52,131 bases of DNA from Clostridia bacterium (GCA_017397805.1 JAFQHW010000018.1:1-52131), one strand, 5' to 3'. Positions 6,699-16,512 are shown, counted from the stretch's first letter. Numbers and translations are program-made. Notes: generated by a model not told the origin, from the letters alone.

Positions 6699-7241
6699 AT
6701 GGAAGAAAAGAAAATGCCCGTAAAAACTACTAAAAAAGTTGCCCCCGCAAACTCGAAAAACGTCGTATCCACTCGAAAAAATGCGGCTCACCCTGCGGCA
6801 AAGCGCAGTGCTTCAGAGCTTAGAAACATAACCATAGTAACGAAGAAGAAGGAAACCGAAAAGAAGCCCTTCCCTTGGACTACGGTGTTTACAGCCATTT
6901 GCTTTACGGTAATGTTTTTGTTTATGATGATGAACTACATAACCCTTGACGATTTGAACGATCAGGTGAACGAGCGTGCCGATAAGATAGATATGCTTAT
7001 TGAGGAACGTGACAAGTTGGAAACCAAGCTTGCCAAGAAGGATACCATTGAGGAAGTTCAAGCATACGCGGAAAACCAGTTGGGCATGACCGCGGGTGAC
7101 GGTACCGTTGAGGAGTATTACATAGACATACATACCGACGACGAGGTTGAGATAAACCAATACGAAGATAAAACCGAAAACGGTATAGGCACTTTGCTTA
7201 CGGGTGTAGGCGGTGTGCTTAAAGATTTCTGGGGCGACTAA
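6699..7241 (+). CDS. ftsL: FtsL-type septum protein (FtsL/DivIC family)
   Basis: 180 residues. A basic cytoplasmic tail (1-59) precedes a single membrane segment (about 61-80), a coiled coil (about 84-118, DDLNDQVNERADKIDMLIEE) and a short acidic tail. This bitopic layout and the position between rsmH and the PBP gene identify it as FtsL, the small partner of DivIB and DivIC that links the septal synthase FtsW/PBP to the divisome. The start at 6699 follows AGGTGAGG; the longer frame from 6636 overlaps rsmH and lacks a site. The cytoplasmic tail is rather long for FtsL. Confidence 0.85.
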   Translation: MEEKKMPVKTTKKVAPANSKNVVSTRKNAAHPAAKRSASELRNITIVTKKKETEKKPFPWTTVFTAICFTVMFLFMMMNYITLDDLNDQVNERADKIDMLIEERDKLETKLAKKDTIEEVQAYAENQLGMTAGDGTVEEYYIDIHTDDEVEINQYEDKTENGIGTLLTGVGGVLKDFWGD

Positions 7242-7288
7242 AAAGCTCGTAAGTTACAATCATATATATACGTTCACGGAAATATAAT

Positions 7289-7322
7289 TAGGGTAAAAGC
7301 GTGTTTTTTGCGCTTTACCCTT
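7289..7322 (+). other. Stem-loop between ftsL and the PBP gene
   Basis: GGGTAAAAGCG and CGCTTTACCC pair with one bulged A around a T-rich loop. There is no proper T-tract after it, so it looks like an attenuator, processing site or mRNA-stability hairpin rather than a full terminator. It falls inside the longest gap in this cluster (132 bases). Confidence 0.5.
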
Positions 7323-7374
7323 ATTGACTTTATAAGAAACACTGTAAATTTCTACTTTTGGCAGGTAAAGACCC

Positions 7375-9672
7375 ATGAAGACCCTTGTTGATATTACAAA
7401 AGAAGACGTTAAACGTCGATGCTTTGCCGCTTTGGCGGTGGTTATTTTGCTGTTTGGCGGTCTTTCCGCAAGACTTGCTTATCTGCAGCTTATGGATTAC
7501 GAGGAAATGAGAAATCAGGTGCTTGACCAATATTCAAGCACTATGACTCTGCCCGCAAGCAGAGGCTCTATTTACGACAGAAATATGCAACCTCTTGCCA
7601 TAAGCGAAACGGTTGAAACGGTTTTTATCTCTCCTATGGGTATTATGAAAGCCGACGAAGCGGATACTGAAAAAGAGGATAACTATTACAGAGATTTGAT
7701 AATCAACGGACTTTCGGAGCTTTTGGACGTGGAGCGCTCCGTTATCTCGAAGGCTTGTGAGAAGACCAACAGTCAGTATCAGGTAATAAAAAAGAACGTA
7801 GATGAAGAAACCGCTGACGAGGTTCGGCAGTTCATAATAGACAATCAGCTCTATACCATGATGAACTTAGAGGAGGACAGCAAGCGTTATTACGAGCACG
7901 GTGACTTGGCGGCTCACGTGATAGGCTTTAACGGTACGGATAAGGGGCTTTCCGGTCTTGAACTGTACTACGACGAATATTTGGCAGGTACGGACGGACT
8001 TATCGTTTACCGCAAAGACGGCGGCGGCTACGACCTTTCCCCTAAAAACGATACCTACGTGGCGGCTGAAGACGGCGCAAACTTGGTAACCACCATTGAT
8101 ATAAACGTTCAAAGCCTGGTGGAAAAATATTTGGAGAAGGCGTATTACGACCATTCCGTACAGAACCGCGTGGCGGCAGTTATAATGGACGTTGACACGG
8201 GAGAGATATATGCAAGCGCCGTATATCCCGATTTTGACCTTAATTCCCCCTACGAGCTGACCGAGGAGTTCCTTGCGGAATACGAGGCGGCAAAAGCGGG
8301 TAAGGTAACCACCACCGACGAAAGCGGCGATGCTGAGCATTACACCGATGAGGAGCTTCAAGAGCTTTATACGGAATTGCTCAACGAAATGTGGAACAAC
8401 AAGGTCGTAACCGAGCTTTACGAGCCCGGTTCCACCTTCAAAATAATAACCACCGCCATAGCCTTGGAGGAGGGTATCACCAACGTAGCGGGCAACTACT
8501 TCTGTAACGGCATTATAGACGTGGACGGACAGACCATCCACTGCCACAAGGTGGGCGGTCACGGCGACCAGACCATAGCGCAAACCCTGCAAAATTCCTG
8601 CAACCCCGCGTTTATATCCTTGGGTCTTCGTATAGGCAGCAGTACCTTTATGAAATATTTCGAGGAGTTCGGCTTCCTCGAAACCACGGGCTGCGATATG
8701 ATAGGCGAAAACAAGACCTATTATTACGGCTCCAACAATTCCGACTTCAACCGAATCGACCTTGCCACCTATTCCTTCGGGCAGTCTTTCAAGACCTCTA
8801 TAATCCAACAGCTCAGAGCCGTTTCCACCGTGGCAAACGGCGGTTATCTGGTAACCCCCCACTTGGCAAAATATTTAACCGACAACGACGGTAACATAAC
8901 TTATACCTTTGAGTATGAAAAGGACAGACAGGTCGTAAGTAGCGAAGTTTCCAAAACCATAATAGATGTGCTTTACGGCGGTATAAACACCGGCTCCACA
9001 AAAAATGCGGCAGTTGAAGGTTATTCCATCGCCGCAAAGACCGGTACTTCCCAGAAGCTTGATACGGCCATAGAGAACGACTACGTAAGCTCTTGCGTGG
9101 CTTTTGCCCCCGCAGAGGACCCTCAGGTAGCGATAATCGTAGTGGTAGACGAGCCCACCGCGGGCGAATTTTACGGCGGTCTTGTGGCGGCTCCCGTAGT
9201 TTCCAGCATCCTCTCCGAGGTGCTTCCTTACTTGGAGATCCCCCGCAACGGTGAGATAGAGCACAAGAACATCAACGTAATCAACTATACGGGTAAATCC
9301 GTTGATTCCGCTATAGCTTCCATAACGGAAGCGGGTCTTGACTACCGCATAATAGGCGACGGCGAAGCGGTAATAGACCAAATGCCCAAGTCGGGCACCT
9401 TGCTTACGGACGACGGCACCGTGATACTCTACACCGATTACAGTGCCGAGCGTGAAACCGTAACCGTACCGAATATCAAAGGATATACGGCGGGGGCGGC
9501 TATAACCATACTGCGGCGTGACGGACTTAACGTAAAGGTAACGGGCGCCTACAGCTCATCCATAAGCGGTACGCCCATGGTAGTGAAACAGAGCGTAGAA
9601 AACGGCACCTCGGTAGAGGAGGGCACCGTTGTAACCATAGAAATAAGATACTACGATAACGTAGACGGATAA
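7375..9672 (+). CDS. Class B penicillin-binding protein with two PASTA domains (FtsI/SpoVD type)
   Basis: 765 residues. One N-terminal membrane anchor (about 17-31), a pedestal domain beginning LPASRGSIYDRN, the transpeptidase domain, then two PASTA repeats (about 630-690 and 694-762). The penicillin-binding motifs are intact: Ser353-xx-Lys356 (STFK), Ser408-Cys-Asn410 (SCN) and Lys555-Thr-Gly (KTG). It cross-links septal peptidoglycan as the partner of FtsW. PASTA repeats occur both in vegetative PBP2B/PBP2x and in sporulation SpoVD, so which role applies cannot be settled from sequence; the position in the cluster favours the division enzyme. It lies 133 bases after ftsL. Confidence 0.93.
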   Translation: MKTLVDITKEDVKRRCFAALAVVILLFGGLSARLAYLQLMDYEEMRNQVLDQYSSTMTLPASRGSIYDRNMQPLAISETVETVFISPMGIMKADEADTEKEDNYYRDLIINGLSELLDVERSVISKACEKTNSQYQVIKKNVDEETADEVRQFIIDNQLYTMMNLEEDSKRYYEHGDLAAHVIGFNGTDKGLSGLELYYDEYLAGTDGLIVYRKDGGGYDLSPKNDTYVAAEDGANLVTTIDINVQSLVEKYLEKAYYDHSVQNRVAAVIMDVDTGEIYASAVYPDFDLNSPYELTEEFLAEYEAAKAGKVTTTDESGDAEHYTDEELQELYTELLNEMWNNKVVTELYEPGSTFKIITTAIALEEGITNVAGNYFCNGIIDVDGQTIHCHKVGGHGDQTIAQTLQNSCNPAFISLGLRIGSSTFMKYFEEFGFLETTGCDMIGENKTYYYGSNNSDFNRIDLATYSFGQSFKTSIIQQLRAVSTVANGGYLVTPHLAKYLTDNDGNITYTFEYEKDRQVVSSEVSKTIIDVLYGGINTGSTKNAAVEGYSIAAKTGTSQKLDTAIENDYVSSCVAFAPAEDPQVAIIVVVDEPTAGEFYGGLVAAPVVSSILSEVLPYLEIPRNGEIEHKNINVINYTGKSVDSAIASITEAGLDYRIIGDGEAVIDQMPKSGTLLTDDGTVILYTDYSAERETVTVPNIKGYTAGAAITILRRDGLNVKVTGAYSSSISGTPMVVKQSVENGTSVEEGTVVTIEIRYYDNVDG

Positions 9673-9681
9673 GGGGTATAT

Positions 9682-11037
9682 ATGAACTATACGCTTAGGG
9701 ACGTTGCAACGCTTACGGGCGGTACACTTCATAAGGACAGCGACGGAGAACGGCTTTTTACCACCGTTAATTCCGACAGCCGCCTCATAAAAAACAGTGA
9801 TACGCTTTTTGCCGCTTTGAAGGGTGATAACTTTGACGGCCACAGCTTTGCTTCGGAGCTTTGCAAAAACGGCGGCGCCATTATCGACGATCCCGATTAT
9901 TTCTGCCCCAACAGCGTGTTGGTTCCCTCGGTAAAAAAAGCGCTTTACGTTTTAGCCGAGGATTGGCGCAACAACCATATAAAAAACCTGAAGGTATTGG
10001 CAATAACGGGCAGTGTAGGGAAGACCTCTGCAAAAAACATGGCTTATTTGGCTATGTCCTCCTGCTTTAAATGCTATAAGACCGCAGGTAACCGCAACAG
10101 CCTTACGGGACTTCCCATGGAGCTTCTTAACATCGGCAAGGACGTAGAGTACGCGGTTCTTGAAGCGGGGATGAGCCTCCCCGGTGAAATATCTCAAATT
10201 TCCCGTCTTATAAAGCCTTCAGGGGCTTTGATAACGAAAATAGGCCACTCTCATATAATGGCATTCGGCAGCAGAGAGGGGATATGTAAAGAAAAGCTTT
10301 CCATCCTTGACGGTATGGAGAACGGATTTATAACGGTGCCCGATGACGGTTTGGTGCTTTCATTGCTTCCGAAAAATGCCGTCTTTACAGTTTGCTCCGT
10401 TGACAATGCGAGCAGTGATGCATATACGGAAAACGCAAAAGAAACCCCTTTGGGAATGGAATACACTCTTTGCTATGAAGGCAAAAAATACCTCGTAAGG
10501 TTGCCCGCATTCGGTATGCACAGCGTTATGAACAGCGCCTTGGTGCTGGTTTCCGCCATACGCATGGGTGCCGACGGTGAAAAAGCGGCAAAAGCTCTTG
10601 CGAATTTCGTTGCAGAAGGCAACCGCCAAAACATACACTATACCAACGGCATAAAGGTTATAGCCGATTGCTATAATGCCGCACCGGAATCCATGGCGGC
10701 GGCTTTGAACGTGCTTAAAACCTGCGGCGGAAAGCGTATAGCGGTGTTGGGTGATATGTTAGAGCTTGGCGAGCATTCCGAGGCACTGCACGAATCCGTG
10801 GGCAAAGCCGTGGAGGGTTGTGCCGATATGCTTATTTGCGTGGGTGAGGAGGCAAAGTATATTGCCCTTGCCGCCGAAAAGATTATGAATAAGGAAGATA
10901 TATACGTCTATCCCTCAGCGGATTACGAAAAAGCCGCAAAACTCGTTGCCGAAACGGCAAAAGAGGGAGATACGGTACTGTTTAAGGCAAGCAACCGCAC
11001 TAATCTGAGAAAAGTAATGGAGATAACCGCACTATGA
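9682..11037 (+). CDS. murF: UDP-N-acetylmuramoyl-tripeptide--D-Ala-D-Ala ligase MurF
   Basis: 451 residues, normal length. It adds D-Ala-D-Ala to the UDP-MurNAc-tripeptide with ATP. The N-terminal MurF domain (VNSDSRLIKNSDTLFAALKG) is followed by the ATP-binding loop AITGSVGKTS near residue 110, NRNSLTGLP, EAGMSLPGEI and the C-terminal ligase domain with GDMLELG. The MurF-type N-terminus and GDMLELG separate it from MurE. murE, which normally sits directly upstream, is missing from this position. It overlaps mraY by 4 bases. Confidence 0.95.
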   Translation: MNYTLRDVATLTGGTLHKDSDGERLFTTVNSDSRLIKNSDTLFAALKGDNFDGHSFASELCKNGGAIIDDPDYFCPNSVLVPSVKKALYVLAEDWRNNHIKNLKVLAITGSVGKTSAKNMAYLAMSSCFKCYKTAGNRNSLTGLPMELLNIGKDVEYAVLEAGMSLPGEISQISRLIKPSGALITKIGHSHIMAFGSREGICKEKLSILDGMENGFITVPDDGLVLSLLPKNAVFTVCSVDNASSDAYTENAKETPLGMEYTLCYEGKKYLVRLPAFGMHSVMNSALVLVSAIRMGADGEKAAKALANFVAEGNRQNIHYTNGIKVIADCYNAAPESMAAALNVLKTCGGKRIAVLGDMLELGEHSEALHESVGKAVEGCADMLICVGEEAKYIALAAEKIMNKEDIYVYPSADYEKAAKLVAETAKEGDTVLFKASNRTNLRKVMEITAL

Positions 11038-12071
11038 CGGAATATACGAAGCATATACTGACAGCCCTACTGGCTTTTGGCATAGCGTTTGGAGTAAGTT
11101 ACGTATTGTACAAGATTTTTATACCCATACTTCGCAAGGTAAAGCTTGGACAAAAGATTTTGGAGATAGGTCCCAACTGGCACAAATGCAAGGAGGGCAC
11201 TCCCACCATGGGCGGCTTGTTTTTCATCGTGGGCATGCTGGTGGCAGTGGTTATATGTTGCTTCGGCAAATTGATAGACCCTCCCTACTGTCTGAACGTA
11301 CATGGTGAAAAGGTAAGGGATTACAGACTGCATTTTAATCTGTTGCTTACGGTGCTTACGGGCGCGGTTGGCTTTATAGACGACTACGTAAAGCTTTTCA
11401 AAAAACGCAACAAGGGACTTTCGGCCTCCCAAAAGATGCTGTTTTTGATAGTCACTTCCTTGGTGTATCTGATTCTTAACAACTACTTCGGTTACATAGA
11501 CACCAGCGTAAACCTTCCTTTTATTAAAGGTCAGGTAGAGCTCGGAGTTTTCTATTATATTATAGCCATACTTATTATGGTGTACTTTATAAACTGCGCC
11601 AACCTTACCGACGGCATAGACGGTCTTGCAGGCAGTATATCCGCAATAATAATGACCATGTTCTTCACCTTTGCGGTGTTCCTTGACAAACCGCAGATGA
11701 GCGTGTTCACTGCGGCGGTTTTGGGCGGTGTTATAGCCTTCCTTGCATTTAATTATTACCCCGCTAAGGTATTTATGGGAGACACGGGCTCCTTATTCTT
11801 GGGCAGTGCCGCAGTGCTTATGGCGTTTTGGACCAACGCTTCGTTGCTTATATTCCTTATAGGTCTTATATATTTTATCGAGGGCATTTCCGTAATGCTT
11901 CAGGTGTTTTATTACAAGCGCACCAAAAAGCGTTTGTTTAAGATGGCGCCCATACATCACCATTTTGAAATGTGCGGCTGGTCGGAATGGAAAATAGTAG
12001 GTGTTTTCTCTGCCGTAACTCTGGCTTGCTGTACAGCGGCTTACCTCGTATTGGTACTGTATCTCAATTAA
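11034..12071 (+). CDS. mraY: Phospho-N-acetylmuramoyl-pentapeptide transferase MraY
   Basis: 345 residues, with about ten membrane segments. It transfers phospho-MurNAc-pentapeptide to undecaprenyl phosphate, forming lipid I at the inner face of the membrane. Conserved sites are GFIDDYVKL, NLTDGIDGLAG and the histidine cluster PIHHHFE. It starts within the murF stop (ATGA), indicating translational coupling. murD, often next in other genomes, is absent; ftsW follows. Confidence 0.97.
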   Translation: MTEYTKHILTALLAFGIAFGVSYVLYKIFIPILRKVKLGQKILEIGPNWHKCKEGTPTMGGLFFIVGMLVAVVICCFGKLIDPPYCLNVHGEKVRDYRLHFNLLLTVLTGAVGFIDDYVKLFKKRNKGLSASQKMLFLIVTSLVYLILNNYFGYIDTSVNLPFIKGQVELGVFYYIIAILIMVYFINCANLTDGIDGLAGSISAIIMTMFFTFAVFLDKPQMSVFTAAVLGGVIAFLAFNYYPAKVFMGDTGSLFLGSAAVLMAFWTNASLLIFLIGLIYFIEGISVMLQVFYYKRTKKRLFKMAPIHHHFEMCGWSEWKIVGVFSAVTLACCTAAYLVLVLYLN

Positions 12072-12105
12072 AACAATTAAAAGGGCGAAAGGAGTGCAAA
12101 CCTCA

Positions 12106-13338
12106 GTGGAACAAAGAAGAGTAATAAAAACCCAGAACAAAAGCATCTCCGATGCCCATGTAAAAAACGGCACCACTCCCAAAGCGACACGTACCTCCCC
12201 CCGCAAAGGAACGGAGCGTACCCTAAAGCTTACCCGTCTTGTGGGCGAGGTTGACCGTCCGTTTCTTATCATCCTCACGGTGCTTATATGTATAGGCTCC
12301 GTAATGGTATTCAGCGCCAGCTATCCCAGTGCGGAAGCAAAGTACGGCGACAGCTTCTATTTTGCGCGCAGACAGCTTCTGTTCGTTTTCTTGGGCACTG
12401 TAAGTATGGCTATTGCCACCGTAGTCGGCGACTACCGCCGTCTTAAAAAAATATCATTGGCGCTTTTCGTTTTCGCTCTGATAATAAACGCCGCTACCGC
12501 CGTACCGGGCATAGGCTTGGAACGTAACGGCGCCCGCCGTTGGCTCAACATAGGTATAGACTTTCAGCCCTCCGAGGTATTAAAGTTTGCCCTTATTCTT
12601 ATGTGCGCAAGGCACATAAGCGATAACACCGATAAAATGCGAAGCTTTCGCTCAGGTACCTTACCTTTTGCGTTTTTGCTTGGCGCGTCTGCCATAACCA
12701 CGGTGCTTCAGTCGCACCTTTCCTGTACCATCATTTTATGTATTATAGTTTTCGCTCTCATGTGGATGGGCGGCACAAAAAAGCGTTGGCTTTTCGGAAC
12801 GGTAGGCGCAGGTGCCGCGGGACTTTATATAATTTTGCAGAACATGGCGCACTCTATAAGGCGCGTTAACATCTGGCTTGACCCCTTCTCCGATCTAAGC
12901 GGCGCGGGTTGGCAGCCCGTACAGTCACTGTACGCTATATCCGCAGGCGGATTCTGGGGACTTGGCTTGGGGCAAAGCAACCAGAAGCACGGCTTTTTGC
13001 CGGAGCCTCATAACGACTACATTTTCTCCATTTTGTGTGAGGAATTGGGTTATTTCGGCGCAATAATGGTAATAGGATTGTTTGCACTTCTCGTATGGCG
13101 CGGATACGTTATAGCAAAAAAAGCGCCCAACATGTACGCTTCACTGCTGGTAATGGGTATTATGTGTTCCTTGGCGGCACACGTTTTGCTTAACATAGCC
13201 GTTGTTACCAACTCCATCCCCAGTACGGGCATAGGTTTGCCCTTCTTCAGCTACGGCGGTACCTCTCTTATGATTTGGATGGCAGAGATGGGCGTTGTGC
13301 TTTCGGTATCAAGATATTCCTATTTGAAAAAGGGGTAA
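12106..13338 (+). CDS. ftsW: Septal peptidoglycan polymerase FtsW (SEDS family)
   Basis: 410 residues from GTG 12106. An extended basic cytoplasmic N-terminus is followed by about ten membrane segments. SEDS-family motifs include GSVMVFSAS, GARRWLNIG, FQPSEVLKFALIL, QSHLSCTII and a C-terminal GIGLPFFSYGGTSL. FtsW polymerises glycan strands from lipid II with its partner PBP. The alternative GTG at 12094 touches the Shine-Dalgarno sequence (AAAGGAG), so 12106 is preferred. A SpoVE role is possible in a spore-former, but this is the copy in the division cluster. Confidence 0.92.
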   Translation: MEQRRVIKTQNKSISDAHVKNGTTPKATRTSPRKGTERTLKLTRLVGEVDRPFLIILTVLICIGSVMVFSASYPSAEAKYGDSFYFARRQLLFVFLGTVSMAIATVVGDYRRLKKISLALFVFALIINAATAVPGIGLERNGARRWLNIGIDFQPSEVLKFALILMCARHISDNTDKMRSFRSGTLPFAFLLGASAITTVLQSHLSCTIILCIIVFALMWMGGTKKRWLFGTVGAGAAGLYIILQNMAHSIRRVNIWLDPFSDLSGAGWQPVQSLYAISAGGFWGLGLGQSNQKHGFLPEPHNDYIFSILCEELGYFGAIMVIGLFALLVWRGYVIAKKAPNMYASLLVMGIMCSLAAHVLLNIAVVTNSIPSTGIGLPFFSYGGTSLMIWMAEMGVVLSVSRYSYLKKG

Positions 13339-13344
13339 TATATA

Positions 13345-14457
13345 ATGAGAGTATTATTTTCCTGCGGCGGTACGGGGGGACATATAAACCCTGCCATAGC
13401 CATTGCAAATACCCTAAAGGAAAAATACGGCGATTTTGAATGTATGTTCGTAGGCGCAGAGGGCGGTATGGAAGGAAGCCTCGTGCCTAAATCCGGCTAC
13501 AAAATAGAGTTTGTTAAGGTAAGGGGATTCAAGCGCAAGCTTTCTCTTGCCAACGTCGATGCGGCTATAAAGGCGGTAACCTCGGTTCACGCCGCAAAAA
13601 AGATAATAAAACGCTTTTCTCCCGATGTAGTAATCGGCACGGGCGGTTATGCAAGCTGGGCGGCAGTAAAGGCGGCGGCATCTCTCGGCATCCCCACCCT
13701 TATACACGAGCAGAACGCTTATCCCGGTGTTACCACTCGCCGTCTTTCCAAATATGCAAGCAAGGTTTGCATAAGCTTTGAGGAAAGCCGCAAGTTTTTT
13801 GAAGATTCCGTAAAGCAAAAGCTTATTCTTACGGGCAACCCCCTAAAGCCTGAGGTTTTAAAAGCAGACCGCAACACTGCCCGAAAAGAATTGGGTATAA
13901 CCGACGAGGTGTATATTCTGTCCTTTGGCGGAAGCTTGGGTGCCGACAAGGTGAACGAGTACGTTTTGGATATGCTTAACGGTTACGTTAAGGGTAATGA
14001 AAAGATCCGCGCAATACACGCCACGGGCAAAAACGGCAACGCTAAATACAGCGCACTTGCCGAGAAATTAGGCCTTACCAAGGCGAAAAACATAGAAATA
14101 AGGGAATATATATACGATATGCACCGCCAGCTTGCGGCGGCAGACCTGGTAATATGCAGGGCGGGTGCCATAACCATAGCAGAAAACTGCTGTATGGCAA
14201 AGCCTTCGATTTTGATTCCTTCGCCAAACGTAACGGATAACCATCAGTTCAAAAACGCGGCAGTGCTCAGGGATGCAGGCGCGGCGCTGTTACTTGAGGA
14301 AGCAAGCACTAACGGAAAAATCCTCACCGAAGCAGTTAAGGACTTGGTGGAGAACGAAGATAAGAGAAAAGCTATGTCCACGGCGGCGCTTGGTCTTGCC
14401 AAGGCATCTGCCGCAGGCGAAATAGCGGATATAGCGGTTTCCATGATAAAAAAATAA
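13345..14457 (+). CDS. murG: MurG, lipid II synthase
   Basis: 370 residues, GT-B fold. It transfers GlcNAc from UDP-GlcNAc to lipid I. The N-terminal glycine-rich motif SCGGTGGHINPAIAIA (6-21), GTGGYASW, HEQNAYPG, FGGSLGA and the UDP-binding stretch around ICRAGAITIAE are present. It starts six bases after ftsW and leads into divIB with a 13-base gap, all one operon. Confidence 0.97.
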   Translation: MRVLFSCGGTGGHINPAIAIANTLKEKYGDFECMFVGAEGGMEGSLVPKSGYKIEFVKVRGFKRKLSLANVDAAIKAVTSVHAAKKIIKRFSPDVVIGTGGYASWAAVKAAASLGIPTLIHEQNAYPGVTTRRLSKYASKVCISFEESRKFFEDSVKQKLILTGNPLKPEVLKADRNTARKELGITDEVYILSFGGSLGADKVNEYVLDMLNGYVKGNEKIRAIHATGKNGNAKYSALAEKLGLTKAKNIEIREYIYDMHRQLAAADLVICRAGAITIAENCCMAKPSILIPSPNVTDNHQFKNAAVLRDAGAALLLEEASTNGKILTEAVKDLVENEDKRKAMSTAALGLAKASAAGEIADIAVSMIKK

Positions 14458-14470
14458 GCAGGAGAAACAG

Positions 14471-15292
14471 ATGCAAGCTCAAAACACAGGTCGCTATAAG
14501 CGCCGCGAAGTGGATTTAGAAGAGCTTAAATCCAGACAGCATAATAAACGAGTGCGCCGAAGAGTGTTTTATATAGCACTCTTTTCGGTGCTTGTTTTGG
14601 TTTTTACCGCCGTGTGTTTCTTGGTGCTTTTTAAGATAGAAACCGTAGAGGTCAAGGGACTTACGGGTTACTCCAAGGATGAGATAATTGCCGCCTTCGG
14701 TGTGAAGAAGGGCGAAAATCTTTATTCCTTCAGTGCTTCCGAAATAGAAAAAAAGCTCGTGACCGAGCTACCTTATATAAACAGCGTGGAAATAGAGCGC
14801 GACCTGCCCTCTACCGTTGTTATCCACGTTAAGGAAAAAGAACCCTGTATGTACGTGGAGCTTAACGATGAGAAATATCTCCTTACGGACGATATGCATA
14901 TACTTGAGTATACCGATTCCGAGGACAAGCTGTACGGACTTTTGAAGGTGCAAATGGAGCCTAAGACCGTAAGCCGTTGCATAGTGGGCGAGAAGCTTTC
15001 CTTTATAGACAAGCGCACCGGAGATATAGTGTCCGATGCATACGCTTATATAACGGAGATGGGACTTATAAACCGCGTTAACTATATAGACGCAAACAAC
15101 CGCTTCGGCATTTATTTGGGACTTGACGGTTGCTATGACGTGTATATGGGCGATATAGAGGAATTTGACACGAAGCTGTTGTTTGCCAAGGGAATAGCCG
15201 ATAAGTTGCACTCCTTGGGCAACGACGAAGGTCAGGGGAAAATAGATGTTTCCGAGGTCAACAAGGGAATTTATACCCCTAAAGAAGCTTAA
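14471..15292 (+). CDS. ftsQ: Cell-division protein DivIB/FtsQ
   Basis: 273 residues. A basic cytoplasmic tail leads to a single membrane segment (about 33-54), an extracellular POTRA domain (about 55-125, starting IETVEVKGLTGYSKDEI) and the FtsQ beta domain. It forms a complex with FtsL and DivIC that activates septal wall synthesis. Length and order are those of clostridial DivIB/FtsQ. It is the last gene before the ftsZ promoter, with a good AGGAGAA upstream of its ATG. Confidence 0.9.
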   Translation: MQAQNTGRYKRREVDLEELKSRQHNKRVRRRVFYIALFSVLVLVFTAVCFLVLFKIETVEVKGLTGYSKDEIIAAFGVKKGENLYSFSASEIEKKLVTELPYINSVEIERDLPSTVVIHVKEKEPCMYVELNDEKYLLTDDMHILEYTDSEDKLYGLLKVQMEPKTVSRCIVGEKLSFIDKRTGDIVSDAYAYITEMGLINRVNYIDANNRFGIYLGLDGCYDVYMGDIEEFDTKLLFAKGIADKLHSLGNDEGQGKIDVSEVNKGIYTPKEA

Positions 15293-15349
15293 ATTGTGCA
15301 AAAAACCATAAAAAACTTAAAAAATTGATATAAAAAAACAGAAAAACAC

Positions 15350-15378
15350 TTGAAATTTAATAAAAATCGTGCTATATT
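15350..15378 (+). promoter_or_regulatory. ftsZ promoter
   Basis: TTGAAA (15350-15355), 17-base spacer, TATATT (15373-15378), in a 137-base AT-rich gap. It gives ftsZ its own transcription start in addition to any readthrough from divIB. Confidence 0.7.
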
Positions 15379-15429
15379 GTAATGGAATGAAATTGATAAT
15401 TTATAAATATGGCTTTTGGAGGAACTGAA

Positions 15430-16512
15430 ATGAAGGATTTAAACGCACCCGTTGTAAAAATAAAAGTTATAGGCGTTGGCGGCGGCGGCGGCAATGCTGT
15501 TAACCGTATGATCAGTGTTGGCTGCAAGGATATAGAATTTATAAATCTTAACACCGATATAGCAGCTCTTGAAAGATCTCAGACCCCTAACACCATCACT
15601 ATAGGTGAAAGACTTACTAAGGGCAGAGGCGCAGGCGCTAATCCCGATCTTGGTGAAAAGGCGGCTGAGGAAACCATTGAGAAGATTACCGATGCTATAA
15701 AGGATGCCGATATGGTATTCGTAACCGCAGGTATGGGCGGCGGTACCGGTACCGGTGCGGCTCCCGTTGTTGCTAAGGCTGCAAAACAGCTTGGCGTTCT
15801 TACCGTTGCAGTTGTTACCAAGCCCTTCGCATTCGAAGGTGCAAAGCGTATGACTCAGGCTGAAGCAGGTATTGAGAAGCTTAAAGAACACGTGGATTCC
15901 CTTATAGTTATCCCCAACGAGCGTCTTAAGCTCCTTACCGATAAGAAGATCACCTTCCTCAACGCTTTCCAGGAGGCTGACGAGGTTCTCCGCAAGGGCG
16001 TACAGAGCATATCCGACCTTATTACTATGGACGGTCTTATTAACCTTGACTTTGCAGACGTTAGCACCGTTATGTCCAACGCAGGTCTTGCACATATGGG
16101 CGTAGGTCACGCTAAGGGTAAGGATAAGGCAGAGCAGGCAGCCAAGATGGCTATGAGCAGTCCTCTGCTTGAAACCAATATCAGCGGCGCTAAGGGTATC
16201 GTTGTTAACATCACCGCTTCTCTCGATATCGCTCTTGATGAGGTTAACGATGCAGTTGCTATGATAACCAACGAAGCACATCCCGATGCAAACATCATCT
16301 TCGGTGCCGCATTTGACACGGCTCTTGAGGACGAAATGGTTGTTACTCTCGTTGCTACCGGCTTTGATAGTGAAAAGAGAAACGATTACCGTTCCAAGCC
16401 CATGCCCGCAGCAGAGCAGGAAGAAAGCAACCCCGTAGAAGACGGCGATGATATTGACACTATTATTTCTATGCTCAACAGCAGCAGAAAGACTAATACC
16501 GACAGATATTAA
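15430..16512 (+). CDS. ftsZ: Cell-division GTPase FtsZ
   Basis: 360 residues. It polymerises into the Z ring. The tubulin signature [10 protein letters not shown] (103-112) and N-terminal [13 protein letters not shown] are intact, as is the region around [11 protein letters not shown]. The start at ATG 15430 has GGAGG 8 bases upstream; an in-frame ATG at 15409 precedes that site and is less likely. The C-terminus is unusual. In place of the common D-I-P-x-F-L peptide that binds FtsA, SepF and ZapA-type partners, it ends [15 protein letters not shown] plus a short polar tail. ftsA is not in this window. Codon use resembles the ribosomal genes, as expected for a highly expressed gene. Confidence 0.98.
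   Translation: MKDLNAPVVKIKVIGVGGGGGNAVNRMISVGCKDIEFINLNTDIAALERSQTPNTITIGERLTKGRGAGANPDLGEKAAEETIEKITDAIKDADMVFVTAGMGGGTGTGAAPVVAKAAKQLGVLTVAVVTKPFAFEGAKRMTQAEAGIEKLKEHVDSLIVIPNERLKLLTDKKITFLNAFQEADEVLRKGVQSISDLITMDGLINLDFADVSTVMSNAGLAHMGVGHAKGKDKAEQAAKMAMSSPLLETNISGAKGIVVNITASLDIALDEVNDAVAMITNEAHPDANIIFGAAFDTALEDEMVVTLVATGFDSEKRNDYRSKPMPAAEQEESNPVEDGDDIDTIISMLNSSRKTNTDRY

Noticed and set aside
7867..8862. 331-codon minus-strand open frame opposite the PBP gene
   Set aside because: It lies wholly antisense to a conserved gene. Long antisense frames arise here from biased codon use; the residue pattern is not protein-like.
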